Source: Eledone cirrhosa
Lineage: Eukaryota; Mollusca; Cephalopoda; Octopoda; Eledonidae
Direction of reading: 5' to 3'
Assembly: GCA_964016885.1 (NCBI GenBank)
Contig: OZ024742.1
Coordinates: 358,141,087 to 358,205,086 of the forward strand
DNA: 64,000 nucleotides
Shown here: positions 1 through 9,900 of the stretch, one piece after another
How positions within the stretch are numbered: the first letter of the stretch is position 1
Layout of the letters: each line of letters starts with the position of its first letter
The notes under the pieces: model-generated
What the model was told of the DNA's origin: nothing
What the model saw: the letters and a program-made list of their open reading frames with translations, nothing else
Database searches by the model: none
Translations under genes and position numbers: made by a program

Positions 1-176
1 AGTCGATTAAATTGACCCATTATATTACTGGTACTTTATTTTAACAACTTCAGAATAATTAAACACAAAGCTAACCATGGCAGGAATTGAACTCAGAACG
101 TAAAGGGCCGCAACTATGTGCCATAAAGCATGTTGTCCAACGCTCTACTGATATTGCCAATCCAACATCTTTATTT
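1..176 (-). repeat. tRNA-derived SINE fragment (type S1)
   Basis: On the minus strand this reads as a tRNA-like head (GGCAATATCAGTAGAGCG, an A-box-like stretch, then GAGTTCAATTCCTGCC, a B-box-like stretch) followed by the body GGTTAGCTTTG and the ATAAAGTACCAGTAAT block. The same layout recurs at 13.1, 16.6, 24.0, 27.2 and 45.7 kb. The window begins inside the element, so its 3' tail is missing. Octopus tRNA-derived SINEs (OR1, OR2, OK) are established; which one this is cannot be decided by eye. Confidence 0.8.
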
Positions 177-474
177 ATTCAGTTTAATAATAATATAAAC
201 TATATAGAAATTATAAAGTGAGGGATCTAAATGTAAGCAGATCAATAAAATAGTAAAATTTCATAACATTTTGTCTGTTTCATTAGATTTCCAATATTGA
301 TTGTTATCTGGCAGTTAACCCTCTAATCTGACCAACATGTGTTGTAGTAATGACACTATAAGTTGATTTCTCTCTTTGTTAGTTATGTTACTTTTAAAAG
401 ACTACCAACATTGGAAGTTCAATATATGATTACAGGTCTAACAAATATTAAAAAAATCTTTGAGTACATGGAGT
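177..474. other. no recognisable feature
   Basis: AT-rich sequence between the SINE fragment and the R200 repeat. I see no gene, RNA or known repeat. Confidence 0.5.
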
Positions 475-690
475 GAGACTTCTAGTGTCCTTGGCCCTAC
501 GGCTACCTCCCTATTCATCACCATAGGCGCTGAGCTGGCCAGCCGCAGATGTGAGCCTCGCGAGTTGGAATGGCTCTTCCAGCAGCGCATCTCCCTTACC
601 ATCTTCTGGGAAAATGCCTTCTCCATCCTGTCCGCTGGGGCTGTGGGGAGGCCACCACGTGGAACCCCATTTGCTCACCATACAAATTAA
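475..690. repeat. unclassified R200 repeat, copy 1
   Basis: Moderately GC-rich block that shares long stretches with 21790-22000 and partly with 19410-19612, for example CATAGGCGCTGAGCTGGCCA and the AATGCCTTCTCCATCCTGTC block. It has short overlapping frames on both strands but no recognisable domain. No terminal repeats or A/B boxes are obvious. Three copies in 64 kb argue for a dispersed repeat rather than a gene. Confidence 0.7.
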
Positions 691-1956
691 TAGGCAAAGT
701 TATAAATGATTGTAAATAAAATTAATATGTGTAAAAAAAATAAAAGATTTAACAACAGAAACTTTTGTTTTACAATTTGCCTTATTTTCTTATTTTCCTT
801 TTCTTTTTCGCTTCCTTATGACATATTCTGCCTTCCACTGAATATCTTATTTATATTTTATTTTATTTTAGCCTTTTTTATTTGTTTTTTTAATTATCCC
901 ACTAACTCCTTTTGATTACCAACTGTAAGGAGTACTCAATACCTCCCTGAGTCTCTCATGGCTTACTAGCTCTATAGCGACGATTAAATAAAATAAATAA
1001 TTGAATAAGTAAATACTATTGCTAAAAACATTAGCATGAAGCTTATCTTTATCAGTAGTTGTTATTTCTTGTTTTATATTATTAACTGGATTTTCATTAA
1101 TGCTTAATAAATTATCGACATCTTCATTATTAGACATGTTATTATTGTTGTTAATGGAATTATTTTTATTATATCGTGAGATGTGTCTCATAGAGGCCAT
1201 GTCTATTGGGCCATTTTCAAGTTGTCTTTTAGCAAATTATAGTAAAATTGTCTCCTTTGAGTTAACCTTTGCCATTTGATCTTCTAATCTTGTAACTATA
1301 TGACGCCAATGAAGTAATATTCAACCAGGCTGGTGTAAAAAGATCACGTGTATGATGACCTTGGATACATTTTTTATTAATCTCAAGAAATCAATCATGC
1401 AAAGTTGGATTTGTTGTTATACATAGTGCGGTCATGCAGGAAAAAGAGAGAAGTAAAACCATTTCACAGTTATCTTTACTGAAACCATTAGACATAATAA
1501 GGAGTTTATTTATTTTTTGTAATGTTCTGTTGGTTTGTCCACATTTGTCATTGTCTTATGGGAATAAAGTAAAGTCCTAGCTCTCAGAACATCATTTACC
1601 ACCTTTGACTTGGGTGCCATCATCCGAGTGCATGATGTCTGCCGGACTGAAAATGAAAATACTGTTTTAAGGTTTATAACTATGTCAGAATAAATATCTG
1701 TCCAAGAAAAAACTTTTCTGACCTCACAAGACATTTTTCTATACCTGCATCCTAAGTGCCCAGTAGCTTATGCAATAGGAAACCTTGTCAAAGGCTTTCT
1801 TCAGATCCCCAGATACTAGGCATATGGGCTTACTCTGATCTAAATACTTTTGCAGTCTAAAAATGAATATGGCATAGGTAATACCCCTACCCCCCATAAA
1901 GCTGAACTGTATTTCATCTAAATTTAATTCTATGCCTAATTAATTGCATTCTAACT

Positions 1957-1961
<5 letters not shown>
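691..1961. other. no recognisable feature
   Basis: Strongly AT-rich sequence. Short frames at 706-915, 916-1200 and 1510-1734 are low complexity or lack any family signature. Confidence 0.5.

Positions 1962-1995
<34 letters not shown>
1962..1995. repeat. (TA)n microsatellite
   Basis: Uninterrupted TA run that abuts the 3' end of the PLE1 element. Confidence 0.95.
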
Positions 1996-1997
<2 letters not shown>

Positions 1998-2084
1998 GGA
2001 AAAATTTGAACAGGGACAAAACAGAGAGGCAGTACAACGAATGTTTATTAATTTCACGCTCTGGAGAGTGGGGTGTTGGTTGGG

Positions 2085-2115
2085 GACGACGTTTCGGGCA
2101 TAAGCCCTTCCTCAG
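2085..2115 (-). ncRNA. hammerhead-ribozyme-like motif, partial (PLE1 tail)
   Basis: Minus strand reads CTGAGGA (2109-2115), one A, GGGC, loop TTAT, GCCC, GAAA (2092-2095), then CGTC. This matches the CUGANGA box, a 4-bp stem II, the GAAA box and a palindromic ACGU stem III with a UC cleavage site. Stem I is not supported: only 2 bp form next to the core. Hammerheads in Penelope-like elements are established, so this is probably a decayed example. Confidence 0.55.
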
Positions 2116-2329
2116 GTGAGAAGTGTGTGGGAACAGAGTTCAAAGGGTGTGTAGGGGAGTGGTGGAGAGACATATAGCGAAAGGAAACGGTGCAAATGAA
2201 AAAATGAAAAAATAAAGATAAAAATAAAAATAAAGCATGATCAAAATACAAGGAATGAAATAAATTTAAATATAAAAGCATGATCAAAATAAACTGAAAT
2301 TAAAAGCGGGGTAAAACAGGTGGTGGAAG

Positions 2330-3600
2330 GGTGTGGGGTGTGTAGGGGTTGTTGCGGGTGGAGTGGGGAGAGGGAGACGGGGTGTCCGAGCGGGGAGGGC
2401 TGAAGGTGGTGTGTGTGTGTAGGTGTACGTGTGTGTGTGTGTGTGTATGTGAAAGTAAGGGTTGGGGGAAGAACGGGGTGGCATGTTCAGGAAGAGGTGT
2501 GTGTGTGGGGGGGGGGAGTCGGAGTGTCTGTGCGTGTGTGGATAGAGGGGTGGGGGGAGAGGAATCAGGAGGCTGGGGGTGTAAATATGTGGTGGAAAGC
2601 ACGTGTGTGTGGGGTTTAAGCGTGTTGTGGGTGTAGGTGGCGTGTGAATAAAAAATTTTTTTTTGGGTGTGTGTGGGTGAGTTCTATAGGTGATTACGTA
2701 AGAGGATGGTTGAAAAGTAGGTAAATTCCAAAGGTGTATAGCGGATTTTGTGTTGGTCAATTTCTGCGTGCGGGTATTCCATGAAGCGACGGTCGGAAGA
2801 GGAGAGATGTGGGGTGCGCGCGCAACAGGAAGTGGTCAAGCAGTGGGAGTGTGGGTGTCTGTTTGTGCTGGGATGTGGTCAGAGGGCATAGCAGCAGTCG
2901 GTGGAATGGTAAAGGGGCGAGGATGAGTAGGTGTGAAAGTTGGAGCGAGGAGGGTGTGTGTGTGTGTATTAGTAGAGGTGTTAGTGGGATGAGTGAGTGT
3001 GGAGCGAGGGTGTGGGTGGAGCGGGGAGAGAAGGGTGTGTGTGGTTCTATGGAGGGAGTGTGGTGTACTGGTGTGTGTGTAGTTTGATGAAGGGGTGTTA
3101 GTGGGTGTTAGTATACGGGAGGTGGGGAGGTGTTGAATGCAGGTGTGAGAGGGGGTTAGTGGTGGTGGGGTGTGTAGAGTTGGTGGTGTACGAGGGTGTG
3201 TGGGTACGTGTGCGTGGGGTTGGGCGGTGTTAGTGATGTTAGTTGCGTGTGGGGTGGGTGGTGTAAGTGGGTGCGTGTGTTCGTGTGCTTGGGGTTAGGG
3301 GGTGTTAGTGAGTTTAGTTGCGGAGTGGTGGGATGGAGGTGTGGGGGTGAGAGGTGTGTGGGAGTGAGGGTTAGTGGTGGTAGTAGGGTGTGTGTTTAGT
3401 GTGAGCGCGTGTATATATGTGCCGGTGGGTGTGTGCGTGTGATAAGGAGGGGGGAGGAGGAGAAGAAGGGAGGGATGTTAGTATGTTAGTTGGGGAAGGG
3501 TGGTCAGATGAGGGGTGGAGTGGAGGTGTTAGTATTGTTAGTTGTGGGGTGGGCGGTGAAAAGGAGGGGTGTGTTAGTGGTGTTAGTGGGGGTAAGTGTG
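2330..3600. repeat. GT-rich low-complexity tract in PLE1 3' region
   Basis: More than 1.2 kb dominated by GTGTG, GGGTG and TTAGTG words on the plus strand, with almost no C. Long open frames on either strand here (PHTHTH or CVCVC type) are composition effects. It lies between the PLE1 stop codon and its 3' tail. Confidence 0.8.
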
Positions 3601-3621
3601 GGGGGAGGGGGCGGTCGAAGG

Positions 3622-5353
3622 CTAAAGGAATAAGGGTGGGGAGTTCAGGCCGGGGATAGTGTGGGTCTGTAAGATGAAGATAGTTCGTTGTTCGACCGTA
3701 AGGCGATTGGCGGGTCTTCCGTGGCACTGAGGTAGGCCACAGACTGTGAGATGGCGTGCGGAATGTCCAGGGCCACCAAAGTGGCGGGCGATGGGGGAAC
3801 TACCCTCGAGACGAATATCCCGGAGGTGCTCGGTGAATCGGTCCGCCAGGCGACGCCCCGTCTGTCCGTAAACTAGGTTGGAGGAGGTGCAGTGGAAGGC
3901 ATGCCGGACAGAGAGAGAGTGGCCGTTGGGACCCTGGAAGGTGGTGGTGTTGGTGATGTGGGGACAGGTGTTGTAGCGGGGCTTCGAACAGGGAAAGGAA
4001 CCGGGGGGGGGAAAGAGCGTTGGTTGGGGGGTAGGGAGCTGTGGACGAGGAGGGTGCGGAGATTGCGTGCGCGTTTGAAGGAGGGGAGTGGTGGTGTTGG
4101 GAAGATGTGGGAGGTGGAGGGGTCGGACTGGAGGCGTCGGAAGAGGCGGCGGATGGTGCAGTGGAAGGGTAAGGTGGAGGGGTGGTAAGTGATGGGGAAG
4201 GGGAGACGGTGGGTGGGTGTGCGGTGGCGTGGGGTGAGGGTGGTGGAGCGGGGGACAGCACGGGCGCGGGTGAGAGCGGTGTGGACGAGAGGGTGGGTGG
4301 GGGGTGGGTGGGGGGGTAACCTCTGCGGATGAAATGGCTGACTAGGGAAAGGGCCTGGGACTCGAAGTCAGCATCTCGGCTACAGAGGCGGCGGATCCTG
4401 AGAAGTTGGGAGTAGGGAATGGAGAGTTTAGTGTGGGTGGGGTGGGAAGAGGTGAAGTCGAGGTAAGAGTGGGAGTCGGTGGGTTTGAAGAAGGCGGAGG
4501 TGACGAGGGAGTGGTGGGAGGGGTCGAAGGCGACGGTGATGTCTAAGAAGTGGACGTGGGAGGTGGAGATAGAGGTGGTGAAGTGGAGGGAGGGGTGGAA
4601 GGAGCAGAAGAAGGAGAGAAAGGAGTCGAGCTGTTCTCGGGTGAGGGTCGTGGCTCCGATACAGTCGTCAATGTAACGACCGTACAGTTCGGGCGTGGGG
4701 CCGGTGTACTGGGCAAAGATTTGGGCCTCAACATGGCCAACAAAAAGGTTGGCATAGTTCGGGCCCATTCTTGTGCCCATGGCTACCCCCGTGACCTGTT
4801 GGTAAAACTCACCCTAGAAGGAGAAACAATTTAGGGTGAGGACCAGCTCGGTGAGGCGAAGGAGGGTGGGGGTGGAGGGAATGGGGGAGGGGCGAAGGTC
4901 GAGGTAGTGTTTGAGGGCGCGTAGGCCGTCGGCGTGGGGGATGACTGTATAGAGGGACTTGATGTCTAGGGTGAAGAGGAAGGGCTGTGGGCCGGGTAGG
5001 TAGGTGAAGGAGTCGAAAAGGCGCAGGGCTTGGTTGGTGTCGGAGATGTGGGAGGGGAGGGTGGTGACAAGGGGGGCGAGGAGGGAGTCGAGAAAGGCAG
5101 AGATGAGTTCGGTGGGGCAGTTGCAAGCGGAGACGATGGGGCGGCCGGGGTTGTCGGGTTTGTGGAGTTTAGGGAGGAAGTAGATGGTGGGGGTGCGGGG
5201 GGTGCGGGTGATGAGGTGGGAAGCGGGGGGGGGGCGATAAGGTCTTTGATGGTGGAGGAGACTTGTTGTTGGTAGAGGGGGGTGGGATCGGAGGGTAGAG
5301 GGCGGTAAAAGAGGGGGTTACAGAGCTGCCTGAGGGCTTCGGCCGTGTAGAGG

Positions 5354-5356
<3 letters not shown>
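3622..5356 (-). pseudogene. broken Penelope-type RT + GIY-YIG polyprotein
   Basis: Minus-strand frames carry YFLPKLHKPDNPGRPIVS (about 5200), then VAMGTRMGPNYANLFVG and the catalytic YIDDCIGA (about 4680-4780), then FFKPTDSHSYLDFTS, all diagnostic of Penelope RT. Downstream come CTSSNLVY and GQTGRRLADRFTEHLRDI (about 3800-3890), the GIY-YIG part, and a natural end GLNSPPLFL then TAG at 3622-3624. The frame is broken by an amber codon just upstream of the MGTRMGP motif (near 4815), and by shifts near the G-runs at 5226-5235, about 4290 and 4001-4010. The nuclease core between LVY and GQTG appears deleted, because family members normally have a CxxC-containing stretch and YIG there. The copy is not functional as read; some homopolymer shifts could be assembly errors. 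Confidence 0.85.
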
Positions 5357-5389
<33 letters not shown>

Positions 5390-5410
5390 TGTATATATAC
5401 TGTATATATA
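5357..5410. repeat. (TA)n microsatellite
   Basis: TA run with two short TACTG interruptions, abutting the truncated 5' end of PLE1. Confidence 0.95.
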
Positions 5411-5450
5411 TGCAAGCAGTGAAAAGCAGATGTAAAATGAAATGAAATCT
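5411..5450 (+). repeat. sliver of RTE/SINE 3' tail
   Basis: The stretch TGCAAGCAGTGAAAAGCAGA followed by TGTAAAATG matches the last ~35 bases of the RTE-A and S2 tails elsewhere in the window. Only the extreme 3' end is present. Confidence 0.6.
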
Positions 5451-5499
5451 ATAAAATAATAATTTAGTGGTTGAATGATTCAGTCTTGACAGTTTTTAT

Positions 5500-5815
5500 G
5501 CAGTTTTTCCTGAAGTTTAAAGTCTAAAGTTGATCTGAAGCCAGGAAGCTCCTCTGGCTGGTGCTCATCCTGGTTTCATCATGTGAAGTGACTGAGAGTA
5601 CAAGACACCCTCCTGGACAGAACATCAGTTCACTGCAGATTTAAACTCCCAGCTATAGCTGGGACTCATTTTCAGCTGAGTATACTCGAGCAACATGAAA
5701 TGAAGTGTTTTGGTCAAGAATACAAAACACAACCCAGCCCAGAAATCAAACCCATGACATTAAGATGATGTCCAACATCCTTAGCATTAGGCCATACAAC
5801 TTGCGTAGGGGAGAG
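5500..5815 (-). repeat. tRNA-derived SINE (type S3)
   Basis: On the minus strand a tRNA-like head (TATGGCCTAATGCTAAGGAT, then a B-box-like GGGTTTGATTTC) is followed by CAAAACACTTCATTTCATGT and a central segment with an AGCTATAGCTGGGA palindrome. The CATTTCATGTTGCTCGAGTA block corresponds to the block shared by S2 elements. The body differs from S1 and S2. Confidence 0.65.
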
Positions 5816-5821
5816 ATATGT

Positions 5822-5970
5822 GAATATAGCTACTGGGGTGTGCTATTGGAGAGGTTTGCTACTAATGAGAGCTAATGAAGTGGGGGAGGGGGTGCATGAG
5901 AATTGGTCAGGTCACATATTATGCTGGTAGGCAAGTCTTCGCCAGTACAGTACATCACCAATGTACAATC
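5822..5970. repeat. ~150-bp direct repeat, copy 1
   Basis: Shares GGTGTGCTATTG, TTGCTACTAATGAG, a G-run, AATTGGTCA and TATGCTGGTAGGCAAGTCTT with 6829-6980, in the same orientation about 1 kb away. Confidence 0.7.
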
Positions 5971-6828
5971 CTAAAACTATGGGAGAGAGAGAATAATAAT
6001 GAGATTGTGTGTTGTCTATGTCTAGACAGTTAATTAATCAATAAACTACCTTTTACTCTACAGAGATACTTACATCTAACTTGATTGTTACACATGAATG
6101 CAATCTCTTTAATGGTTTTAACCCCAGAATGACTTTTGAGCAACACAGTATATATGAAAGTAAGAATGTTTTTTCCAAAGAGGAACAGAGAAATAAAACA
6201 GTTAAAGAAGTTAGTCATTACATTAGTAGAGAAGATACAAATTAATTTCCTATAGAAATGACATTTATTGAGCCAGAACTATTTCATTCATGGGAAACAA
6301 TTCTGGTCACACAGAAGTCATTTTTGTATGAAATGTATTGTGACACCAGTACTAGAGTGGTTGTCATGTCCTTGATACAACTGAAGGGTCCTCTCAAACC
6401 ATTTTAGGCATAGTTTCTACAGTAAGGTGTCTTTCCAATTACTAACCAGCTTATAGGGTGTACAGACTGCATTTTTGTGCCCTCAGCACTATAGAGGTTG
6501 TTATTGTCCTAACTGTAAAGTTCATTTTGTTCTGAGGTGGAGGAGGAAAGACAGATATAATGAAGATGAATAGGATTTCATGCATGTATGGCAGGTGTGG
6601 TGGGATTTGTTGGTTTATGAGTAAGAAGGAAGGGTTGATTTCTGGTGGCATAGGTAGGGTTAGTCACAGGTGTGTCAGGAGTTTTAAAGAAAGGTTGTAG
6701 TGATGATTAGGTGATAGTGGCAGGGCATGGATGGGCTGGTTGATTGGGTAGGAGAGACGTTTTAGTGATGGTGAGATTAACTAAGTAGTGATAGTGGGGT
6801 TGTCATGGATATGGGATATGGTGGACAG
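5971..6828. other. no recognisable feature
   Basis: Unremarkable AT-rich sequence between the two direct repeats. Short frames at 6030-6218 and 6451-6651 have no signature. Confidence 0.5.
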
Positions 6829-6980
6829 TGATGGTGAGTATGGTTACTGAGGTGTGCTATTGTAGAAGGTTGCTACTAATGAGTGCTAATGAAGGGGGGG
6901 GGGGGGGGGGTTGCATGGGAATTGGTCAACTCATATTTTATGCTGGTAGGCAAGTCTTCTCCAGTTTAGCATATCATCAA
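6829..6980. repeat. ~150-bp direct repeat, copy 2
   Basis: Second copy of the repeat at 5822-5970, carrying an 18-base G-run at 6893-6910. It continues directly into the body of the minus-strand SINE ending at 7291, so it may be the 3' part of that SINE family. Confidence 0.65.
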
Positions 6981-7291
6981 TTCTGACAGTCCTTTGTCAT
7001 CTGTGGCTCAGTTTTGTAAGGTCAGTCTTCGCTACTTCAACTGAAGTCTTCCAGGCTTTACCTAAGGTCCCAGCAACTTTCATGATGTCATCCATCAACT
7101 TGATGCCTCAATAATTACCTCACTCTAATGCCATTCAAATTACAGGTACAACTCATTTTTGCTAGTTTAGTGGACTGGAACAATGTGAAATAAAGTGTCT
7201 TGCTCAAGGACACAACACGTCACTGGGAATCAAATTCATAACCTTACAATTGTAAGCCAAATACTCTAACCACAAAGCCAAGCACCTTCAC
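6981..7291 (-). repeat. tRNA-derived SINE, head and body
   Basis: Minus strand reads GGCTTTGTGGTTAGAGTATT (A-box-like) and ATGAATTTGATTCCC (B-box-like), then AAGACACTTTATTTCACATT. This is the same head class as S2 but with a different body. Confidence 0.65.
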
Positions 7292-7309
7292 ATTGTTACA
7301 TAGAGACAG

Positions 7310-7420
7310 ATAAACACACACATGCACACACTCACATATACATGTACATATACATATATGCATGCACACACACACATGCACACACTGACATATACATATA
7401 TGCATACACACACACACAAC
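7310..7420. repeat. (CA)n/(TA)n compound microsatellite
   Basis: CACACATGCACACAC and ATACATATATGCA words. The overlapping frames are repeat translations. Confidence 0.85.
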
Positions 7421-7884
7421 AGTATCTGTCCACCAGATCCTCTCACAGAGGCTGCAGTAGAAGACTTGTACAGTAGGATGAAACACCAAATTATATATTT
7501 GGGAAACAAAATTCTTAACCACACAGCTATGTCTACACCTGATTATACATTTTTTAAAGAATTAATAAATTTCTTTAAAATGCGTTGCCAGGGTAAGGTG
7601 CTATGAAAATGGTATTTAGAATTTCAACAAACTAAACATGGATGGTAGAAATGGCAGTTGTTCTTGTTATACAATAAAAGTTTGATAAATTCTAGTTCAC
7701 ACTCTAAATTGAAATATCATAAAATCTAAAATTCCAATTCAAAGTCAAACAAATTCTCTTTCAGTGAATAACGTCTCTTAATGGAAGGTCAATAACTACA
7801 ACAGTTCTTCAAATTAAGATGATGATTGATGATGATGATGATGACATCTAACCATAATGTTTTAATTATATTCCTTGGCTTATA
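7421..7884. other. no recognisable feature
   Basis: AT-rich sequence ending in a short GATGAT run at 7819-7843. No gene recognised. Confidence 0.5.
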
Positions 7885-7970
7885 CACAGGGCTTGGACTG
7901 TCACCCACCCTTGCAAGCAGGGAAAAGCAGACGTAAAATGATGATGATAATGATGATGATGATGATATAT
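7885..7970 (+). repeat. RTE/SINE 3' tail fragment
   Basis: GGACTGTCACCCACCCTTGC, AAGCAGGGAAAAGCAGACGT, AAAATGATGATG: the 3' terminus shared by RTE-A and S2, without upstream sequence. Confidence 0.75.
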
Positions 7971-8025
7971 GTGGTGCCTTTCTAAAATGTCAATTTACAA
8001 AAGGTTGGAATTTTTAAAAATAACT

Positions 8026-8253
8026 TTAACCCTTTAGCATTTAAACCGGCCATATCCAGCCAGTGATCTGTCACTTCTTTCTGTTCAAACTGGCCATAAC
8101 TGGCCACTCATAATATCAAGGATAAGGTATTGTTCTCAAAATAAATATCAAAATCTCATAGATGTGATATTATGTGAGATATTATGTAAGATAAAGCCTT
8201 CACCACAAAAATACAATAGTAGATATAGAGTAATGTAAATGCTAGAGGGTTAA
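8026..8253. mobile_element. piggyBac-like MITE, copy a
   Basis: 220 bp (8030-8249) between TTAA at 8026-8029 and TTAA at 8250-8253. The ends are CCCTTTAGCATTTA and its near complement TAAATGCTAGAGGG. TTAA target duplications and CCC-start TIRs are characteristic of piggyBac. The interior is non-coding and matches copies b, c and d. Confidence 0.82.
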
Positions 8254-8544
8254 ATCAAGGTAGCATTTAATCTTATAATGAAAAATTTGATGAGGATGGA
8301 TATATAATTTTCTGCACTATTTATATAATGATGTAGTTAATATTTATTTGAATTCATAAATAGATGTTTACTGTCCACCAGGGTTGTAGGGCTGCCAGCA
8401 CGTCAGCCACCATCTGCTTATGAGAGATAGGGAGAGCGGGAGGGATGGAGGCAGTGATGTTTGGAGTTTGGTTCCATTGTTTTCTCCTCCAGGCAGATAA
8501 CAAAACACTTAGAGAAAATTTGAATATGTAATAACACACCCGGA
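8254..8544. other. no recognisable feature
   Basis: AT-rich sequence with a short moderately GC-rich stretch at 8370-8500. No family recognised. Confidence 0.45.
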
Positions 8545-8725
8545 GCACACTGTAAAGGGATTGTTTTTGGGCTGATGATAAAAACTATACAGCCCACACT
8601 GTAAATATGGTTGGTGTTAAGATGAAATCTGTCCAGAAACAGTTTTGTAGGAGCATGACATTGCCATCTGATTTGGCTTGTCTGAGAACAGGACAACTTG
8701 TCTAACCCATGCTGCTGGCTCTCTG
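8545..8725 (+). repeat. diverged RTE/SINE 3' region
   Basis: Contains CCCACACTGTAAATATGGTT, GGTGTTAAGATG, and ACAGGACAACTTGTCTAACC followed by CATGCT, matching the 3' region of RTE-B/C and S2. The (GATGAT)n end is lost. Confidence 0.6.
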
Positions 8726-9639
8726 TTATGGTCAACTTTTTCTTTCATCCTTTTAGATTTTATAAATATAAAATGTCAACCAACATAACAAACGCACTAT
8801 GCCTACATGTAATAACAATATGGATCTGCTGTAGACATGCTTCCCATTAGCAATGGCTGAATAAATTGTTTGGTTTGGTTTGGTGACATCCATAACAGGC
8901 TTGATGGAGAAAACCTCTCTGTAGTTATTGTATTATATATATATATAATATACATCACGACAAATCACTTCTAGTCAACTGGTTATAATAATTGTACATC
9001 GTTTGTTAAAGTCCTGAGCTTCTATATGGTTAACATTGCTGGTTGGGTTTAACACAATTCTGGCTTCTCCCATCTCTGTGACAATACTGTAGTAATATAG
9101 TACCCATCCAGTGTGGAGGATTAGTGGAAATATTAGAGTATTAGATCGGTTACCTTGTCCTATCTGCTCCAGCTCTATATATTCTGAGTTCCAATTTTAT
9201 CTCTTGTCACCAGAAAAAGGGAAACATGATATAACTGGGGCCCCTAAACCTAAAACTTCCCCAAAAGCTCATATGAAATACAACAGCATAGAAACCATCT
9301 AGATTGTAGGTGTGAGTCATAACAACAAAACTAGTTTCATAATCCATTTAACTTTGATGAAACTGTGGACTATATTATTTATAGGGATATATTATCTGCA
9401 AAAGTAAAGTTCTATTTTAGCACACTTGAATGTAGACTTTTATAGATCATAATATTTCATTTTGTTAGCATCCAATATTAGAAAGTATTGGTCTGTTATG
9501 CAGCTGAACTTACTTTTACATTTTTTTCTGTTGAACAGTTGGAATAATTTGTTGGTTTTAGGTAGATTTCTATTGACTGAGAAAGAATTCTGTTTTGCTA
9601 ATGCAGAACCATCCTAGTTTTTTCTTGGGCCTTACATAT
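8726..9639. other. no recognisable feature
   Basis: AT-rich sequence with a short TA run at 8934-8948 and a TTTGG repeat near 8870. No gene recognised. Confidence 0.5.
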
Positions 9640-9900
9640 CTATAAAAGGTGACGAATTGTCTGAGTCATTAGAACACCAGATAGAATACTTTGTGGTATT
9701 GATTTGGGTTGTCAGCACTGGGGTCAACTTTACCTTTTATCTTTCTGAGGTCAATAGAAATGTACCAGTCGAGAACTGTGGTCAATTCTTCTTCTTTATT
9801 TCTCTCTCATCTCCTCTTTTATTTTTCTCACTCTCCTTCCTTCTCTGAGAGAAACTGGCTGTTCAGACATGGAAAGGTAATGGGCTCTATCAGCTTTAAA
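9640..9900 (+). repeat. SINE (type S4)
   Basis: Resembles 17868-18101: a head with GTCAACTTTACCTTTTATCT, then a pyrimidine-rich block (TCTCTCTCATCTCCTC), then AGAAACTGGCTGTTCAGACA and a GTAATGGGCTCTATCAGCTT end. The shared order of head, CT-rich block and tail supports one family. Confidence 0.55.

Larger units (their letters stand above)
1996..5356 (-). mobile_element. Penelope-like retroelement PLE1 (5'-truncated)
   Basis: A 3.4-kb minus-strand element bounded by (TA)n on both sides. It contains, in order, a Penelope-type reverse transcriptase, a linker, a GIY-YIG-type nuclease relic, a long 3' region rich in CA/CCCT on the coding strand, and a 3' tail with AATAAA near 2046. It is GC-rich compared with its AT-rich flanks. 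The 5' end stops inside the RT N-terminal region at the TA tract, so the element is 5'-truncated or the TA tract grew at the break. Target-site duplications cannot be told apart from the TA repeats. Confidence 0.88.

Noticed and set aside
2284..3727. Pro/His/Thr-rich minus-strand frames
   Set aside because: Composition effect of the GT-rich 3' region of PLE1, downstream of the element's own stop codon.
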